Source: Pseudocolwellia sp049933045 (GTDB lineage Bacteria > Pseudomonadota > Gammaproteobacteria > Enterobacterales > Alteromonadaceae). Taken from it: a stretch of 64,000 bases of DNA. Every line of letters begins with the position of its first letter. The first letter of the stretch is position 1. Below, piece by piece: positions 8,394 through 18,049 of the stretch. The position numbers and the translations under genes were made by a program. The notes beneath the pieces were generated by a model. That model searched no databases. It was not told where the DNA came from and saw only the letters and a program-made list of their open reading frames with translations. The stretch covers positions 2,294,001 through 2,358,000 of the forward strand of contig NZ_CP187926.1 of the NCBI RefSeq assembly GCF_049933045.1, in the 5' to 3' direction.

Positions 8394-9407
8394 TTATTTC
8401 AGATATTGACTGAATTTTACCGTGCTTTGTTCAACAAAGCCATTATCAGACTTACTAATAAAGTAAGCAGCTAAGTCATTGTCTTGCGCAAACTTAAGGG
8501 CTTTCTCTTCACCCATTACCATCATAGCCGTAGATAAACCGTCGGCAGTCATTGATGAAGGATGGATAACCGTAACAGACACTAATCTATGATTAATAGG
8601 TTTACCTGTTTCAGGATCGATTATATGAGAGAAACGTTGACCATTAGATTCAAAGTAAATTCTGTAATCTCCTGACGTTGCTACAGCATTATCTTTTGGA
8701 ACAATTACTTGTTGAACAACTCTTTCGTTACTTATCGGTTTTTCGATAGCAACATGCCATAACTCACCAGTATCTTTAAAACCTTTTAAGCGCATCTCAC
8801 CACCAATTTCAACTAAGTAGTTTTGAATACCTTGGTTTTCTATAAGTTCGGCAATAAGATCTACACCGTAACCTTTAGCGATAGTCGACAAGTCGATATA
8901 AAGCTCATCAATATTTTTACTTAACTGATTACCGTTTAAGGTGATATTTTCAATACCAACTTTAGTTCTGGTTTGTTGCAGCAGTTCATCTGAAGGCACA
9001 TTTTCAAGATGATACTCAGGTCCAAATCCCCACAAATTAACTAAAGGTCCAATAGTTACATCTAAACTACCTTCGCTAAGATTTCCTAATCTGATAGCTT
9101 CTTGAATAACGCGAGTTAAACCTTTAGATAAAGTTACAGGCTCTGACGAACGTAATTGATTAAAGCGTGATAGTTCTGAATCCTTAATATAAGTCGACAT
9201 CTCTTGGTTCAGATTAACCAAAGCAATATCGATATCTTTTTGTAGAGACTCAGTATCAATTGAATTATTTTCTACAATAACTTTAATATTGTAGGTAGTT
9301 CCCATAGTTTTACCTTGCAGTAAAACTTCTTGTTTATCTAAATTTTTACTTGGGAAACATCCCGTCAGTAATGTTAACAATGCTGCTATTAAAATTAAGT
9401 TTTTCAT
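8394..9407 (-). CDS. apbE: FAD:protein FMN transferase ApbE (lipoprotein)
   Basis: ApbE uses FAD to attach FMN covalently to a threonine in NqrB and NqrC. The 337-residue protein begins with a lipoprotein signal ending in the lipobox LTGC (Cys17), so it is expected to be tethered outside the inner membrane. Family motifs seen include GKTMGTTYNIKV near the N-terminus, DLSTIAKGYGVD, the flavin-site region EIGGEMRLKG, and the C-terminal SHIIDPETGKP and MTADGLSTAMMVMG. A Shine-Dalgarno GGAAG precedes the ATG. It lies between nqrF and nqrM, next to its substrates. The terminator at 9486-9509 separates it partly from nqrF, so it may have its own promoter or rely on readthrough. Confidence 0.96.
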   Translation of the reverse strand: MKNLILIAALLTLLTGCFPSKNLDKQEVLLQGKTMGTTYNIKVIVENNSIDTESLQKDIDIALVNLNQEMSTYIKDSELSRFNQLRSSEPVTLSKGLTRVIQEAIRLGNLSEGSLDVTIGPLVNLWGFGPEYHLENVPSDELLQQTRTKVGIENITLNGNQLSKNIDELYIDLSTIAKGYGVDLIAELIENQGIQNYLVEIGGEMRLKGFKDTGELWHVAIEKPISNERVVQQVIVPKDNAVATSGDYRIYFESNGQRFSHIIDPETGKPINHRLVSVTVIHPSSMTADGLSTAMMVMGEEKALKFAQDNDLAAYFISKSDNGFVEQSTVKFSQYLK

Positions 9408-9485
9408 ACAACTTCCAAAAATTATTATTTATGTAAATACACTGAACAGATAGTTTTAAAAATAAAGTATTCTTATATAAATAAT

Positions 9486-9509
9486 AAAAGACGACCTAAG
9501 TCGTCTTTT
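9486..9509 (-). terminator. Hairpin terminator after nqrF
   Basis: A 10-bp perfect stem AAAAGACGAC/GTCGTCTTTT with a 4-base loop, with A and T runs on either side. It sits between nqrF and apbE and could attenuate the operon. Confidence 0.8.
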
Positions 9510-9540
9510 GTAATATTCAAACTTCTAATGAATTTTAAAG

Positions 9541-9640
9541 TGTTAGCGTCGATTGATGACGTTAGTGCTAGGAGTGAGCGCGCAGCCTAGTTTACTAGGT
9601 GAGCACTCACGACAACGCAATTACGTTATCAAGCAAGCTA
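9541..9640. repeat. Structured non-coding element in the nqrF 3' region
   Basis: This GC-richer stretch contains a hairpin CCTAG-TTTA-CTAGG inside a larger imperfect inverted repeat (GTGAGC on the left, GCACTCAC on the right). It ends just before the nqrF stop codon. The composition and symmetry look like an interspersed palindromic repeat. I cannot tell from one copy whether it is a repeat or a regulatory mRNA structure. Confidence 0.4.
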
Positions 9641-9650
9641 AAACTTAAAA

Positions 9651-10874
9651 TTAGCCACCGAAGTCATCTAACATGATGTTTTCGTCTTCTACGCCTAAGT
9701 CTTTAAGCATATGAATAACCGCAGCATTCATCATTGGAGGACCACACATGTAGTACTCACAATCTTCTGGCGCTTCGTGTTCTTTCAAGTATTGCTCATG
9801 TAGTACATTATGAATAAAACCTGTTAAACCATCCCAGTTATCTTCTGGCTGTGGGTCTGAAAGTGCTACATGCCATTCGAAGTTACTATTCTCAGCCGCT
9901 AAGCCGTTATAGTCATCTTCGTAGAACATTTCACGCTTTGAACGAGCACCATACCAGAACGACATTTTACGCTTAGAGTTTAAACGTTTAAGTTGATCGA
10001 ATATGTGTGAACGCATTGGCGCCATACCAGCACCACCACCAATAAATACCATTTCATTATCAGTTTCTTTAGCGAAAAACTCACCAAATGGACCTGAAAT
10101 AGTTACTTTATCACCAGCTTTCAAGCTAAAGATATAAGACGACATTTTACCTGCTGGTAAGTGTAGTCTTCCTGGAGGAGGCGTAGCAATACGCACGTTA
10201 AGCATGATAATGCCTTCTTCTTCAGGGTAATTAGCCATTGAATATGCACGTAATGTTGGTTCATCAACTTTTGATTCAACATCAAAAAAGCCGAAATGAT
10301 TCCAATCACCACGATATTGATCATCAATATCAAAATCGCTGTATTTTACGTGATGCGATGGCGCTTCAATTTGAATATAACCACCCGCTTTAAAAGGTAC
10401 AGACTCACCATTTGGTATTTGTAGCTTAAGCTCTTTAATGAAAGTTGCTTTGTTATCGTTAGAGATAACTTCACATTCCCATTGTTGAACACCGAAAATT
10501 TCATCTTCAACTTCGATATTCATGTCTTGTTTAACTGCCACTTGACAAGCTAAACGACAACCAGCTTTTGCTTCGCGTTTGGTAATATGACCTTCTTCTG
10601 TAGGAAGAATATCGCCACCACCAGAATGCACTTCAACACGACATTGGCCACAAGTACCGCCACCGCCACATGCTGATGGTATAAAAATACCTTGGTCAGC
10701 TAATGCACCTAATAATTTGCCACCCGCAGCAGTTGTTACTGCTTTTGCTGGATCGCCATTTATACTGATAGTCACATCACCTTCTGCAACTAACTTCGAT
10801 TTAGCAAATAAGATTACTAGAACCAAAGCTATAACGATCGCAGTGAACATGCCTACGCCGAGAATGATTTCCAT
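9651..10874 (-). CDS. nqrF: Na+-translocating NADH:quinone reductase subunit F
   Basis: NqrF is the NADH-oxidising entry subunit: it passes electrons from NADH through FAD to a [2Fe-2S] cluster. The 407 residues show an N-terminal transmembrane helix (residues ~3-24) and a ferredoxin domain with the cluster motif CGGGGTCGQC and a fourth Cys in AGCRLAC. The FAD-binding RAYSMANYP and NADH-binding GGGAGMAPMRS follow, and YMCGPPMMN and the typical end DDFGG close it. Last of the six nqr genes; a 63-base gap separates it from nqrE. Standard size, no defects. Confidence 0.97.
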   Translation of the reverse strand: MEIILGVGMFTAIVIALVLVILFAKSKLVAEGDVTISINGDPAKAVTTAAGGKLLGALADQGIFIPSACGGGGTCGQCRVEVHSGGGDILPTEEGHITKREAKAGCRLACQVAVKQDMNIEVEDEIFGVQQWECEVISNDNKATFIKELKLQIPNGESVPFKAGGYIQIEAPSHHVKYSDFDIDDQYRGDWNHFGFFDVESKVDEPTLRAYSMANYPEEEGIIMLNVRIATPPPGRLHLPAGKMSSYIFSLKAGDKVTISGPFGEFFAKETDNEMVFIGGGAGMAPMRSHIFDQLKRLNSKRKMSFWYGARSKREMFYEDDYNGLAAENSNFEWHVALSDPQPEDNWDGLTGFIHNVLHEQYLKEHEAPEDCEYYMCGPPMMNAAVIHMLKDLGVEDENIMLDDFGG

Positions 10875-10937
10875 CGACTTTTCCTTATACTTTTCTAGGG
10901 GAATACAAGTTACAACTCGTATTCCTTGTTAATCTTA

Positions 10938-11561
10938 TTATAACGAAATACCACCGAAAGAAAGAAAGCCAAATGCCATCAATCCTGCAGTAATAAACGT
11001 AATACCCAAACCTTTAAGGCCATCTGGAACGTCAGAATATTTCATCTTTTCGCGAATACCAGCAAGCAATACAATAGCTAATGCCCAACCGATACCAGAG
11101 CCAATACCATAAACAACAGATTCACCTAGCGTTAAGTTTTTAGATACCATAAATGATACCGCACCAAAAATCGCACAGTTAACTGTAATTAACGGTAAGA
11201 AAATACCTAATGCTTGGTATAACGCTGGGAAGTATTTATCTAACACCATTTCAAGGATCTGAACTAATGCAGCGATAACACCGATAAACGTTATAAATGA
11301 TAAGAAACTTAAATCAATTGTTTCTTTAGGGTCTGTAATACCCATCATTGAATCTAATGCACCAGGCGCTAATATTGCTTGGTAGATTATTTGGTTAGCT
11401 GGAACCGCAATACCAAGTACTACGATAACTGCTACACCTAACCCCATAGCGGTACTTACTTTCTTAGACACAGCTAAGAACGTACACATACCTAAGAAAA
11501 AGCTTAAAGCGATGTTTTCAATGAAAATCGTTTTAACTAATAAACTAATATAATGTTCCAT
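10938..11561 (-). CDS. nqrE: Na+-NQR subunit E
   Basis: Integral membrane subunit of 207 residues with about six hydrophobic helices. Together with NqrD it holds the intramembrane iron centre; the cysteines in FFLGMCTFLAVS and VNCAIFGAVSF are the expected ligands. The tandem-like topology (two related halves with inverted symmetry) is a family property. It ends five bases before the nqrD stop-to-start junction on the same strand, indicating one transcript with translational coupling. Confidence 0.96.
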   Translation of the reverse strand: MEHYISLLVKTIFIENIALSFFLGMCTFLAVSKKVSTAMGLGVAVIVVLGIAVPANQIIYQAILAPGALDSMMGITDPKETIDLSFLSFITFIGVIAALVQILEMVLDKYFPALYQALGIFLPLITVNCAIFGAVSFMVSKNLTLGESVVYGIGSGIGWALAIVLLAGIREKMKYSDVPDGLKGLGITFITAGLMAFGFLSFGGISL

Positions 11562-11566
11562 GAGTT

Positions 11567-12190
11567 CTAATCCTTCTCAACTTGTTCTGGTTTCCATTGG
11601 CGAATTGCCCAAATTAGAAAACCAATAAGGAAGAATGAGCTAAATGGTAATACTAATAAGCCATTTGCTTGATACCAACCACCATTTTGAATCAATGGTA
11701 AGATTTCGATACCAAATATTGTTCCGAATCCAAATAATTCACGAACAAATGCAACACTCATTAGAATAAAACCATAACCTAGACCATTACCGATACCATC
11801 CATGAAACTAACACCTGGCTTTTCTTTCATAGCAAAAGCTTCAGCACGGCCCATTACGATACAGTTAGTAATAATTAAGCCAACAAATACCGAAAGTTCT
11901 TTAGATAATTGATATGAAAAGGCTTTAAGTACTTGGTCAACTACAATTACTAACGACGCGATAATTGCCATTTGCACAATAATACGCACACTTGATGGTA
12001 TTTGATTACGAATAATCGAAATAAACAAGTTAGAAAATGCCGTTACAACAACAACAGCTAATGTCATTACTAATGCATTTGCCATTGAGCTTGTTACCGC
12101 TAAAGCAGAACAAATACCAAGTATTTGTAGCGCAATAGGGTTGTTATCAAAAATTGGTTTAGTTAAAACCTTATTTGTTTCTGAAGCCAT
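11567..12190 (-). CDS. nqrD: Na+-NQR subunit D
   Basis: Integral membrane subunit, 207 residues, paralogous to NqrE. It shows about six transmembrane segments, with the ligand cysteines in LQILGICSALAVTSS and ITNCIVMGRAEAFA. The start codon overlaps the nqrC stop by one base (TAATG), so translation is probably coupled. Part of the ion-translocating core of the complex. Confidence 0.96.
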   Translation of the reverse strand: MASETNKVLTKPIFDNNPIALQILGICSALAVTSSMANALVMTLAVVVVTAFSNLFISIIRNQIPSSVRIIVQMAIIASLVIVVDQVLKAFSYQLSKELSVFVGLIITNCIVMGRAEAFAMKEKPGVSFMDGIGNGLGYGFILMSVAFVRELFGFGTIFGIEILPLIQNGGWYQANGLLVLPFSSFFLIGFLIWAIRQWKPEQVEKD

Positions 12191-13008
12191 TAGTTAACAC
12201 CTCCCTTACCTAACGAAGAGCGATACTTGGTAATGAAAGGTGCATAACCTTCTTCACCAAACCAGAACTGTAATGTACGTGTAACACCATTACTTGTTAA
12301 AGTTGCACCAGATAAAGCATCAACACCATGAATGTCGTTAGCTTTTGCGCCGCCTTTAACTAAGTGAACTTTAGCTACACCTTGCTCGTCATAAATCTTC
12401 TTACCTGGCCATAATGCTTTCCACTTAGGATTCATTACTTCAGCACCTAAGCCCGGAGTTTCTTTATGATCTGAATAAACAACACTACGTATAGTATTTA
12501 AGTCAGACTCTAAACCAACATAACCGTACATTAGATCCCATAAACCAGAACCAACGATAGGAAGAACAACAGTATTTACTGAACCTGCTTCGTTACGTAC
12601 TAAGTAAACAACCGCGTCATTTGAACGACGGTTGATACCTGCTATATCATTCTCAGGCTTTTCAGATTTACTTGCATCACGTGAATTACGACGTTCATCA
12701 AATAATACTGGGTTACCTTCAATAAATTCACCTGAATCCAGATCAATCATTTTAGCGTCAACATATTTGTTGAATGTAGCAACGATACTTTTAGATTCAG
12801 TACCTTCAGCTTTAATATTTTCTACTGTTAAAGCAGATTCTAATAAACCTGAGGCTTCTAAAATTTTAGTTTGTTGATCAAGTAACTTGTTCGCAACCTG
12901 TAAAGGCTTAAGCTGAACTGCAGAAATAGATACTAATGCAGCACACACTAAACAAACAATTAATACAAAACCAACCGTTTTGATAGGCGTTTCTTTTTTA
13001 CTAGACAT
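12190..13008 (-). CDS. nqrC: Na+-NQR subunit C
   Basis: NqrC carries a covalently bound FMN on the threonine of the SGAT motif, seen here as DALSGATLTSNG near the C-terminus. That site is the substrate of ApbE. I place the start at the ATG at 13006-13008 (MSSKKETPIKTVGF), overlapping the nqrB 3' end by eight bases; the open frame runs 20 codons further upstream inside nqrB and is unlikely to be used. One N-terminal helix (residues ~11-30) anchors a periplasmic domain. Size 272 residues, normal. Confidence 0.95.
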   Translation of the reverse strand: MSSKKETPIKTVGFVLIVCLVCAALVSISAVQLKPLQVANKLLDQQTKILEASGLLESALTVENIKAEGTESKSIVATFNKYVDAKMIDLDSGEFIEGNPVLFDERRNSRDASKSEKPENDIAGINRRSNDAVVYLVRNEAGSVNTVVLPIVGSGLWDLMYGYVGLESDLNTIRSVVYSDHKETPGLGAEVMNPKWKALWPGKKIYDEQGVAKVHLVKGGAKANDIHGVDALSGATLTSNGVTRTLQFWFGEEGYAPFITKYRSSLGKGGVN

Positions 13009-14203
13009 TACGAGCAAGCCTCCTTTTGATATTACCTTGTACAACAAAGTAATCGAATAAAGGTGCAAATAGGTTAGCGAATAAAATTGCTAACATCATG
13101 CCTTCTGGGAACGCTGGGTTTACTACACGAACTAGAACAACCATTATGCCAACTAAAGCACCAAACCAGTATTTACCAGTGTTAGTGAAAGAAGCTGAAA
13201 CAGGGTCTGTCGCCATAAACATCATACCGAAAGCAAAACCACCTACTACAAAGTGCCAGTACCAAGGCATATCAAACATTGCATTAGTATCGCTACCAAC
13301 AAAGTTAAATAGTAAAGAAGTTACAACCATACCGCCAAACACACCTAATACGATGCGCCATGATGCAATACCTTTATAAAGGATATAAGCACCACCTAAT
13401 AGAATAGCGAATGTTGATACTTCACCTACAGAACCTGGGATGAAGCCCCAAAATGCATTCCACCAGTCAGCATTCATTGAATACTCAATAAGGCCTTGGT
13501 TAGCAGCACTTAATGCCGTAGCACCAGAGTAACCATCAACAGCAACCCAAACAGCATCACCTGAAATTTGAGCAGGATAAGCAAAGAATAAAAACGCACG
13601 ACCCGCTAATGCAGGGTTTAAGAAGTTTTTACCTGTTCCACCGAATATTTCTTTAGCAACAACAACACCAAAGGTAATACCGATAGCTACTTGCCATAAA
13701 GGAATAGAAGCAGGAACAATTAACGCAAATAAGATTGAGCTTACGAAGAAACCTTCGTTAACTTCATGCTTACGTACTGCAGCAAAAAGAACTTCCCAGA
13801 AGCCACCAACAATAAATGTTACGGCGTAAATAGGTAAAAAGAACACAGCTCCATAGAGCATCATGCCAAATGTACTTGCATCTGCAGCTAAGCTTCCACC
13901 TAACGCTTGAAACAGGCCAACTTGCCATGTATCTGGTAAAGCATAGCCAGCAGCTAATGCTTCAGTTGCTTGGAAACCGATGTTGTACATACCAAAAAAC
14001 ATGGCAGGAAAAACAGCTAACCAAACAGTGATCATGATACGTTTAAGGTCAATACTATCACGTACGTGAGTTTTGCCTTTGTTAACATAACCAGGAGTAA
14101 ATAAGCCAGTAGCTACAGCTTCGTAAAGCGCAAACCACTTCTCATGTTTACCGCCTTTTTCAAAATGCGGCTCTATATCTTCAATAAACTTTTTGACACC
14201 CAT
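13001..14203 (-). CDS. nqrB: Na+-NQR subunit B
   Basis: Large membrane subunit (400 residues, about ten helices) with a role in Na+ translocation and quinone reduction. It carries covalent FMN on the threonine of its SGAT motif, seen as VDGYSGATALS, and also binds riboflavin in the family. The conserved N-terminal KGKTHVRDSIDLKR and mid-protein GGTGKNFLNPALAGRAFLFF are present. It starts two bases after the nqrA stop and overlaps nqrC, so the operon is tightly packed. Confidence 0.97.
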   Translation of the reverse strand: MGVKKFIEDIEPHFEKGGKHEKWFALYEAVATGLFTPGYVNKGKTHVRDSIDLKRIMITVWLAVFPAMFFGMYNIGFQATEALAAGYALPDTWQVGLFQALGGSLAADASTFGMMLYGAVFFLPIYAVTFIVGGFWEVLFAAVRKHEVNEGFFVSSILFALIVPASIPLWQVAIGITFGVVVAKEIFGGTGKNFLNPALAGRAFLFFAYPAQISGDAVWVAVDGYSGATALSAANQGLIEYSMNADWWNAFWGFIPGSVGEVSTFAILLGGAYILYKGIASWRIVLGVFGGMVVTSLLFNFVGSDTNAMFDMPWYWHFVVGGFAFGMMFMATDPVSASFTNTGKYWFGALVGIMVVLVRVVNPAFPEGMMLAILFANLFAPLFDYFVVQGNIKRRLARNV

Positions 14204-14205
14204 GA

Positions 14206-15543
14206 CTAACCTTCCTTCTCAATTATGGTTAGGCAATCACGAAGTAGAACGCCGTAATCTGTTTTGCCTGGACAAACAAACGTACAAAGCGCTAAATCTT
14301 CTTCATCTAGCTCTAAAGCACCAAGTTGTTGTGCACTGTCGGTATCACCAGCAGCTAAATCACGTAACAACAAAGTTGGTAAAATATCTAAAGGCATTAC
14401 ACGCTCATAGTTTCCGATTGGAACCATTGCACGAGAACTTCCGTTAGTCGTAGTCGTCATGTTGAATAATTTCTTCGGGAAGAAATGAGACAAATAAGCA
14501 CGAGTTACAGAGAATTTATTTGCACCTGGGTACATGTAACCAATAAATTCTTTTTCACGACCTTCTAAAATTAAAGAAAGTTGTACGTGGTAACGACCTA
14601 AATAACCATGAACACCTTTAGCGGTTGAACCTGATAATAACGAGCCTGAAACAACACGTAATTCACCAGTTTCTAATTCACCGTCTGTTAATTCTGACGT
14701 TGAAGCACCTAAGATAGTTCTCACTAAACGTGGGTTCTTAGCGGCAGGACCTGCTAAAGAAATTACACGAGTAGAATCAAGTTCACCTGTAGAGAATAAT
14801 TTACCAAAGGCAATTACGTCTTGGTAACCAAGATGCCAAGCAAATTTATCTGCACTTGCAGGTTTTAAGAAGTGTATATGGGTTCCAACAAGGCCAGCTG
14901 GGTGCTTACCTGCAAACTCATTTACGTTAACGTTGGCTTCAACAGGAATATTAGCTCCTGGCGCCTTACTAACAAACACTTCACCTTCAGTTAAGCGAGA
15001 AAGAACGATCAAGCCCTGCTTAAATGCTTCAGCCTGTTCGTTAATAATAACTTCAGGATCAGCTGCATTTGGGTTGGTATCCATTGCGCTAACAAAAATT
15101 GAATTTGGTGTTGAATCAATTGCAGGAACTTTACTATAAGGACGTGTACGTAATGCAGTCCATAACCCTGAATTAACTAGGTTATTAACAACATCTTGAC
15201 GTTCTATAGTTGATAGTTCGCTTGCAGCGTAGCTTGTAAACGTTTCTTTCTCGTCGCCATCGATTTCGATAACAACAGATTGTAAAACACGTTTTTCACC
15301 ACGATTGATTTCTTTTACAACACCTGATGCTTGAGCTGTGAACTTAACGCCTGGGTTCTTTTTATCTTCAAAAAGAACCTGGCCTTTTTTGACACGATCT
15401 TCCACTTTAACAAACATGGTAGGTCGCATACCCACAAACTCTTCACCTAGTGTCGCAACGGTTTTAATGGCGTTGCCATCATGGATTACCTGTTGGGGCG
15501 AACCAACTACAGGAACATCCAGACCTTTTTTTATTGTAATCAT
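14206..15543 (-). CDS. nqrA: Na+-NQR subunit A
   Basis: Peripheral cytoplasmic subunit of the sodium pump. The preferred start is the ATG at 15541-15543 (MITIKKGLDVPVVGSPQQ), giving 445 residues, the family norm; the open frame extends 13 codons further without family similarity. It contains conserved segments such as GMRPTMFVKVEDRVKKGQVL and the end FVCPGKTDYGVLLRDCLTII. First gene of nqrABCDEF. No strong Shine-Dalgarno is visible upstream of the ATG. Confidence 0.95.
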   Translation of the reverse strand: MITIKKGLDVPVVGSPQQVIHDGNAIKTVATLGEEFVGMRPTMFVKVEDRVKKGQVLFEDKKNPGVKFTAQASGVVKEINRGEKRVLQSVVIEIDGDEKETFTSYAASELSTIERQDVVNNLVNSGLWTALRTRPYSKVPAIDSTPNSIFVSAMDTNPNAADPEVIINEQAEAFKQGLIVLSRLTEGEVFVSKAPGANIPVEANVNVNEFAGKHPAGLVGTHIHFLKPASADKFAWHLGYQDVIAFGKLFSTGELDSTRVISLAGPAAKNPRLVRTILGASTSELTDGELETGELRVVSGSLLSGSTAKGVHGYLGRYHVQLSLILEGREKEFIGYMYPGANKFSVTRAYLSHFFPKKLFNMTTTTNGSSRAMVPIGNYERVMPLDILPTLLLRDLAAGDTDSAQQLGALELDEEDLALCTFVCPGKTDYGVLLRDCLTIIEKEG

Positions 15544-15822
15544 AAACACTTGCACTACTTTTGATGGGAGTATCAAAACCAAAACTCTACCTTGCTTAAT
15601 TCGGTATGCACCTTATTAAGTTAAATGGAGTATGATTTCAGTGTATTTCAGCAAGAAACATAGCAAAACTAGTTTCCACTGGCTTTAGGTTAAAAAATTT
15701 CTGGCGCGATTTTAGCACAATCAATATATATCATTCTACGGTCGCTTCTACTTTTCATTATAAATTAGACTAAATAATCATTTTTAGCTCAAAAAATATA
15801 CGCTTAATTATATTTAAAACCT
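15544..15822 (-). promoter_or_regulatory. Upstream region of the nqr operon
   Basis: About 280 AT-rich bases between the fabV terminator and nqrA must hold the nqr promoter. I see no box that I can place with confidence. Confidence 0.4.
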
Positions 15823-15853
15823 AAAAAGCCGATATTTTACATATCGGCTTTTT
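15823..15853 (-). terminator. Terminator after fabV
   Basis: A 13-bp stem AAAAAGCCGATAT/ATATCGGCTTTTT with a 5-base loop, symmetric A and T runs. It isolates fabV from the nqr operon on the same strand. Confidence 0.9.
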
Positions 15854-15880
15854 ATACTTGTTGTAAAACTTGCTTTAAAA

Positions 15881-17071
15881 TTAATCTAGGTGATTAATTT
15901 CTACAACAGGATTTACATCAGCATCGTAATCTACATCTTTTACGCCAAAGCCAAATAATTTTAAGAACTCTTGATGATAACCTTCGTAATCAGTTAATTC
16001 ATCAATAGTGTCTGTGTCTACTGTGTTCCAAATATCGGTTACACGTTGTTGTACACTATCTTCAAGCTCTTTATAGTTTTGACGTAAGCGCCCTTCTTCA
16101 TCTAAACGAGGTGTGTCGCTATAGATGTTTTCAACGAATAAGTTTTGAATTTGCTCAATACAACCTTCATAAGTTCCATCCGCTTTCATCACTTTAAACA
16201 TAGCTGAAATGTATAAAGGCATAATAGGAATGGCTGAACTTGCTTGAGTTACTACAGCATTAAGAGACGTTACGTATGCTTCGCCTTTAATGTTTTGAGT
16301 AGAAGCTTTAATTGCTGATGAAGCACGGTCTAAATCTTCTTTCGCTTTACCTATAGTTGCTTTACCGTATATTGGCCAAGTAAGTTCTTTACCAATGTAT
16401 GTGTATGCTACGGTTTTAAAGCCTTCAGATAAAACACCCGCGTCGTTAAGTGCTTTGATCCAAAGCTCCCAATCAGCTCCGCCCATTACGTCAATCGTAC
16501 CTTGAATTTCTTCTTCTGATGCAGTTTCAACAGACACAGAATCGATAATACGTTTTGAAGTATTTAAGTTTTTAGTCGTAACACTTTGACCAATAGGTTT
16601 AAGTGTTGATGAGTAAACTTCACCTGAGTCAGGATCTGTTCTACGTGGAGAAGCTAAACTGTAAACAATTAGGTCAATTTGGCCTAACTCTTCTTTAATT
16701 GTGTTAATTGCTTTGGCTTTTATTTCGTGAGAAAAAGCATCGCCATTGATATTTTTAGACCAAATACCCGCTTCGTCAGCAGCTTTTTGAAAAGCAGCAG
16801 TGTTATACCAACCCGCTGAAGCTGTTTTCTTTTCTGTTGGTGGCTTTTCGAAAAAGATACCTAACGTTTTTGCATTGTTACCAAATGCAGCCGTAATTCT
16901 TGAGGCAAGTCCGTAACCTGTAGAAGCACCAATAACTAGTACATTTTTTGGTTTAGTCGTAGATTGCTCGTGCTGTTTAACATAAGCAATTTGCTCATTT
17001 ACATGGGCGTCACAACCAACAGGATGTGCATTAGTACAGATAAAACCACGAATTTTTGGCTTAATAACCAT
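15881..17071 (-). CDS. fabV: Enoyl-ACP reductase FabV (trans-2-enoyl-CoA/ACP reductase)
   Basis: NADH-dependent reduction of enoyl-ACP in the last step of fatty-acid elongation. FabV is the FabI-independent isozyme, known for tolerance of triclosan. The 396 residues match the family. The N-terminal MVIKPKIRGFICTNAHPVGC and the nucleotide-binding VLVIGASTGYGLASRI are clear. The active-site signature is YTYIGKELTWPIYGKATIGK (Tyr-x8-Lys). A Shine-Dalgarno AAGG precedes the ATG. Single gene with its own terminator. Confidence 0.96.
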   Translation of the reverse strand: MVIKPKIRGFICTNAHPVGCDAHVNEQIAYVKQHEQSTTKPKNVLVIGASTGYGLASRITAAFGNNAKTLGIFFEKPPTEKKTASAGWYNTAAFQKAADEAGIWSKNINGDAFSHEIKAKAINTIKEELGQIDLIVYSLASPRRTDPDSGEVYSSTLKPIGQSVTTKNLNTSKRIIDSVSVETASEEEIQGTIDVMGGADWELWIKALNDAGVLSEGFKTVAYTYIGKELTWPIYGKATIGKAKEDLDRASSAIKASTQNIKGEAYVTSLNAVVTQASSAIPIMPLYISAMFKVMKADGTYEGCIEQIQNLFVENIYSDTPRLDEEGRLRQNYKELEDSVQQRVTDIWNTVDTDTIDELTDYEGYHQEFLKLFGFGVKDVDYDADVNPVVEINHLD

Positions 17072-17728
17072 AAAAAAACCTTATATATTATATGTTATCG
17101 ATTAATGAGCTCGATAATTACTCTTCATTTTATGATGCATAGTTTACTCTGCTGAACAAAATAAGAGGTACGAGCAGTTGGGTAAACCAATAAAAAGATA
17201 AATTCACACAGCCTTGATATGAATGAATTCATGACTTGAATTGGCAATTAGGCGAAGTGTAACTAAAAGTGCGACACTTTGCTGATTATATTTATCTATC
17301 TTGTAAATATTCTTGTCAGATTAGGTTGTTATAGCCACAAGAAGTTCATAACAGGTTTATTAATCATACCTATTTTAACAAATTGTTTAGCATTTACTCT
17401 GGCAATTTTTTTAATTATACCTTTGTAAAGTAGCCACGTTTTAATGTGAGTGTGATTTTATTTGTATTCTTTTGTTTGCAGTAAATCTCGTCATTGTGAT
17501 CATAACTCAAGTTAGGTAATGCTATTCATTGAATAATGAAAGATAGGTGATAGATCTGATGGAAATCGAAATGTTTTTGAAAAGAATTTTCAGATTATAA
17601 TGACTTAAGGTTAAAAAATAATAGAACTTCAAACGAGATAAACATAATTATTTCAATTAATCATTATGTTTATCTCGTTTAACGAATGGTTTTTGGGTTG
17701 GAAGGTTGAATATAGGACGGGTTACAGG
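17072..17728. other. Intergenic region fabV-bolA
   Basis: 657 AT-rich bases without a credible gene. They hold the fabV upstream region and, near bolA, the hairpin listed separately. Nothing else recognised. Confidence 0.5.
17632..17680 (-). terminator. Long perfect hairpin downstream of bolA
   Basis: An approximately 18-bp perfect stem (arms AAACGAGATAAACATAAT and its inverse) with a short loop, 49 bases after the bolA stop. Its coordinates may be off by one base. The U tract after it is weak, so it may be a 3' stabilising hairpin rather than a strict terminator. Confidence 0.6.
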
Positions 17729-18049
17729 TTAAGCGATCTCTCTATTTATATTGTTTGAGTTCATGAATAAAGGCAGTGATGAGTATTTATATAACCATTC
17801 TTTTTCAGTATAAGTATGAAGTGTTAATACTGGAATATTTTCAATTAACTCTTTAGCTAAAATACTATTAATAGCTTGATGCCTTTGCTTTATCCTTAGT
17901 CCTTCAAAAAGACTAGAAATAATAACAACATTAAAATGGAACTGTTCCGCACTATGCAAATCAAACAACAAGTCTTCTTTTGTTATATCAATGTGCGACG
18001 GAGAAAACGCGTTAATGAGCTTTGTTTCTATTAGAATTTCAATAGCCAT
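17729..18049 (-). CDS. bolA: BolA family protein
   Basis: BolA proteins pair with monothiol glutaredoxins and [2Fe-2S] clusters and influence cell shape and stress responses. The 106 residues align with BolA by FHFNVVIISSLFEGLRIKQR, then HQAINSILAKEL, and LTLHTYTEKEW; the invariant His of the RH motif is here QRHQ. The N-terminus is less conserved. A strong Shine-Dalgarno (GAGGG) precedes the ATG. It diverges from rlmG; bolA, yajG and ampG lie close together in many gammaproteobacteria. Confidence 0.88.
   Translation of the reverse strand: MAIEILIETKLINAFSPSHIDITKEDLLFDLHSAEQFHFNVVIISSLFEGLRIKQRHQAINSILAKELIENIPVLTLHTYTEKEWLYKYSSLPLFMNSNNINREIA

Noticed and set aside
13009..13068. Upstream extension of nqrC into nqrB
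   Set aside because: Family N-terminus begins at the ATG at 13008, and an overlap of eight bases with nqrB is more plausible than 68.
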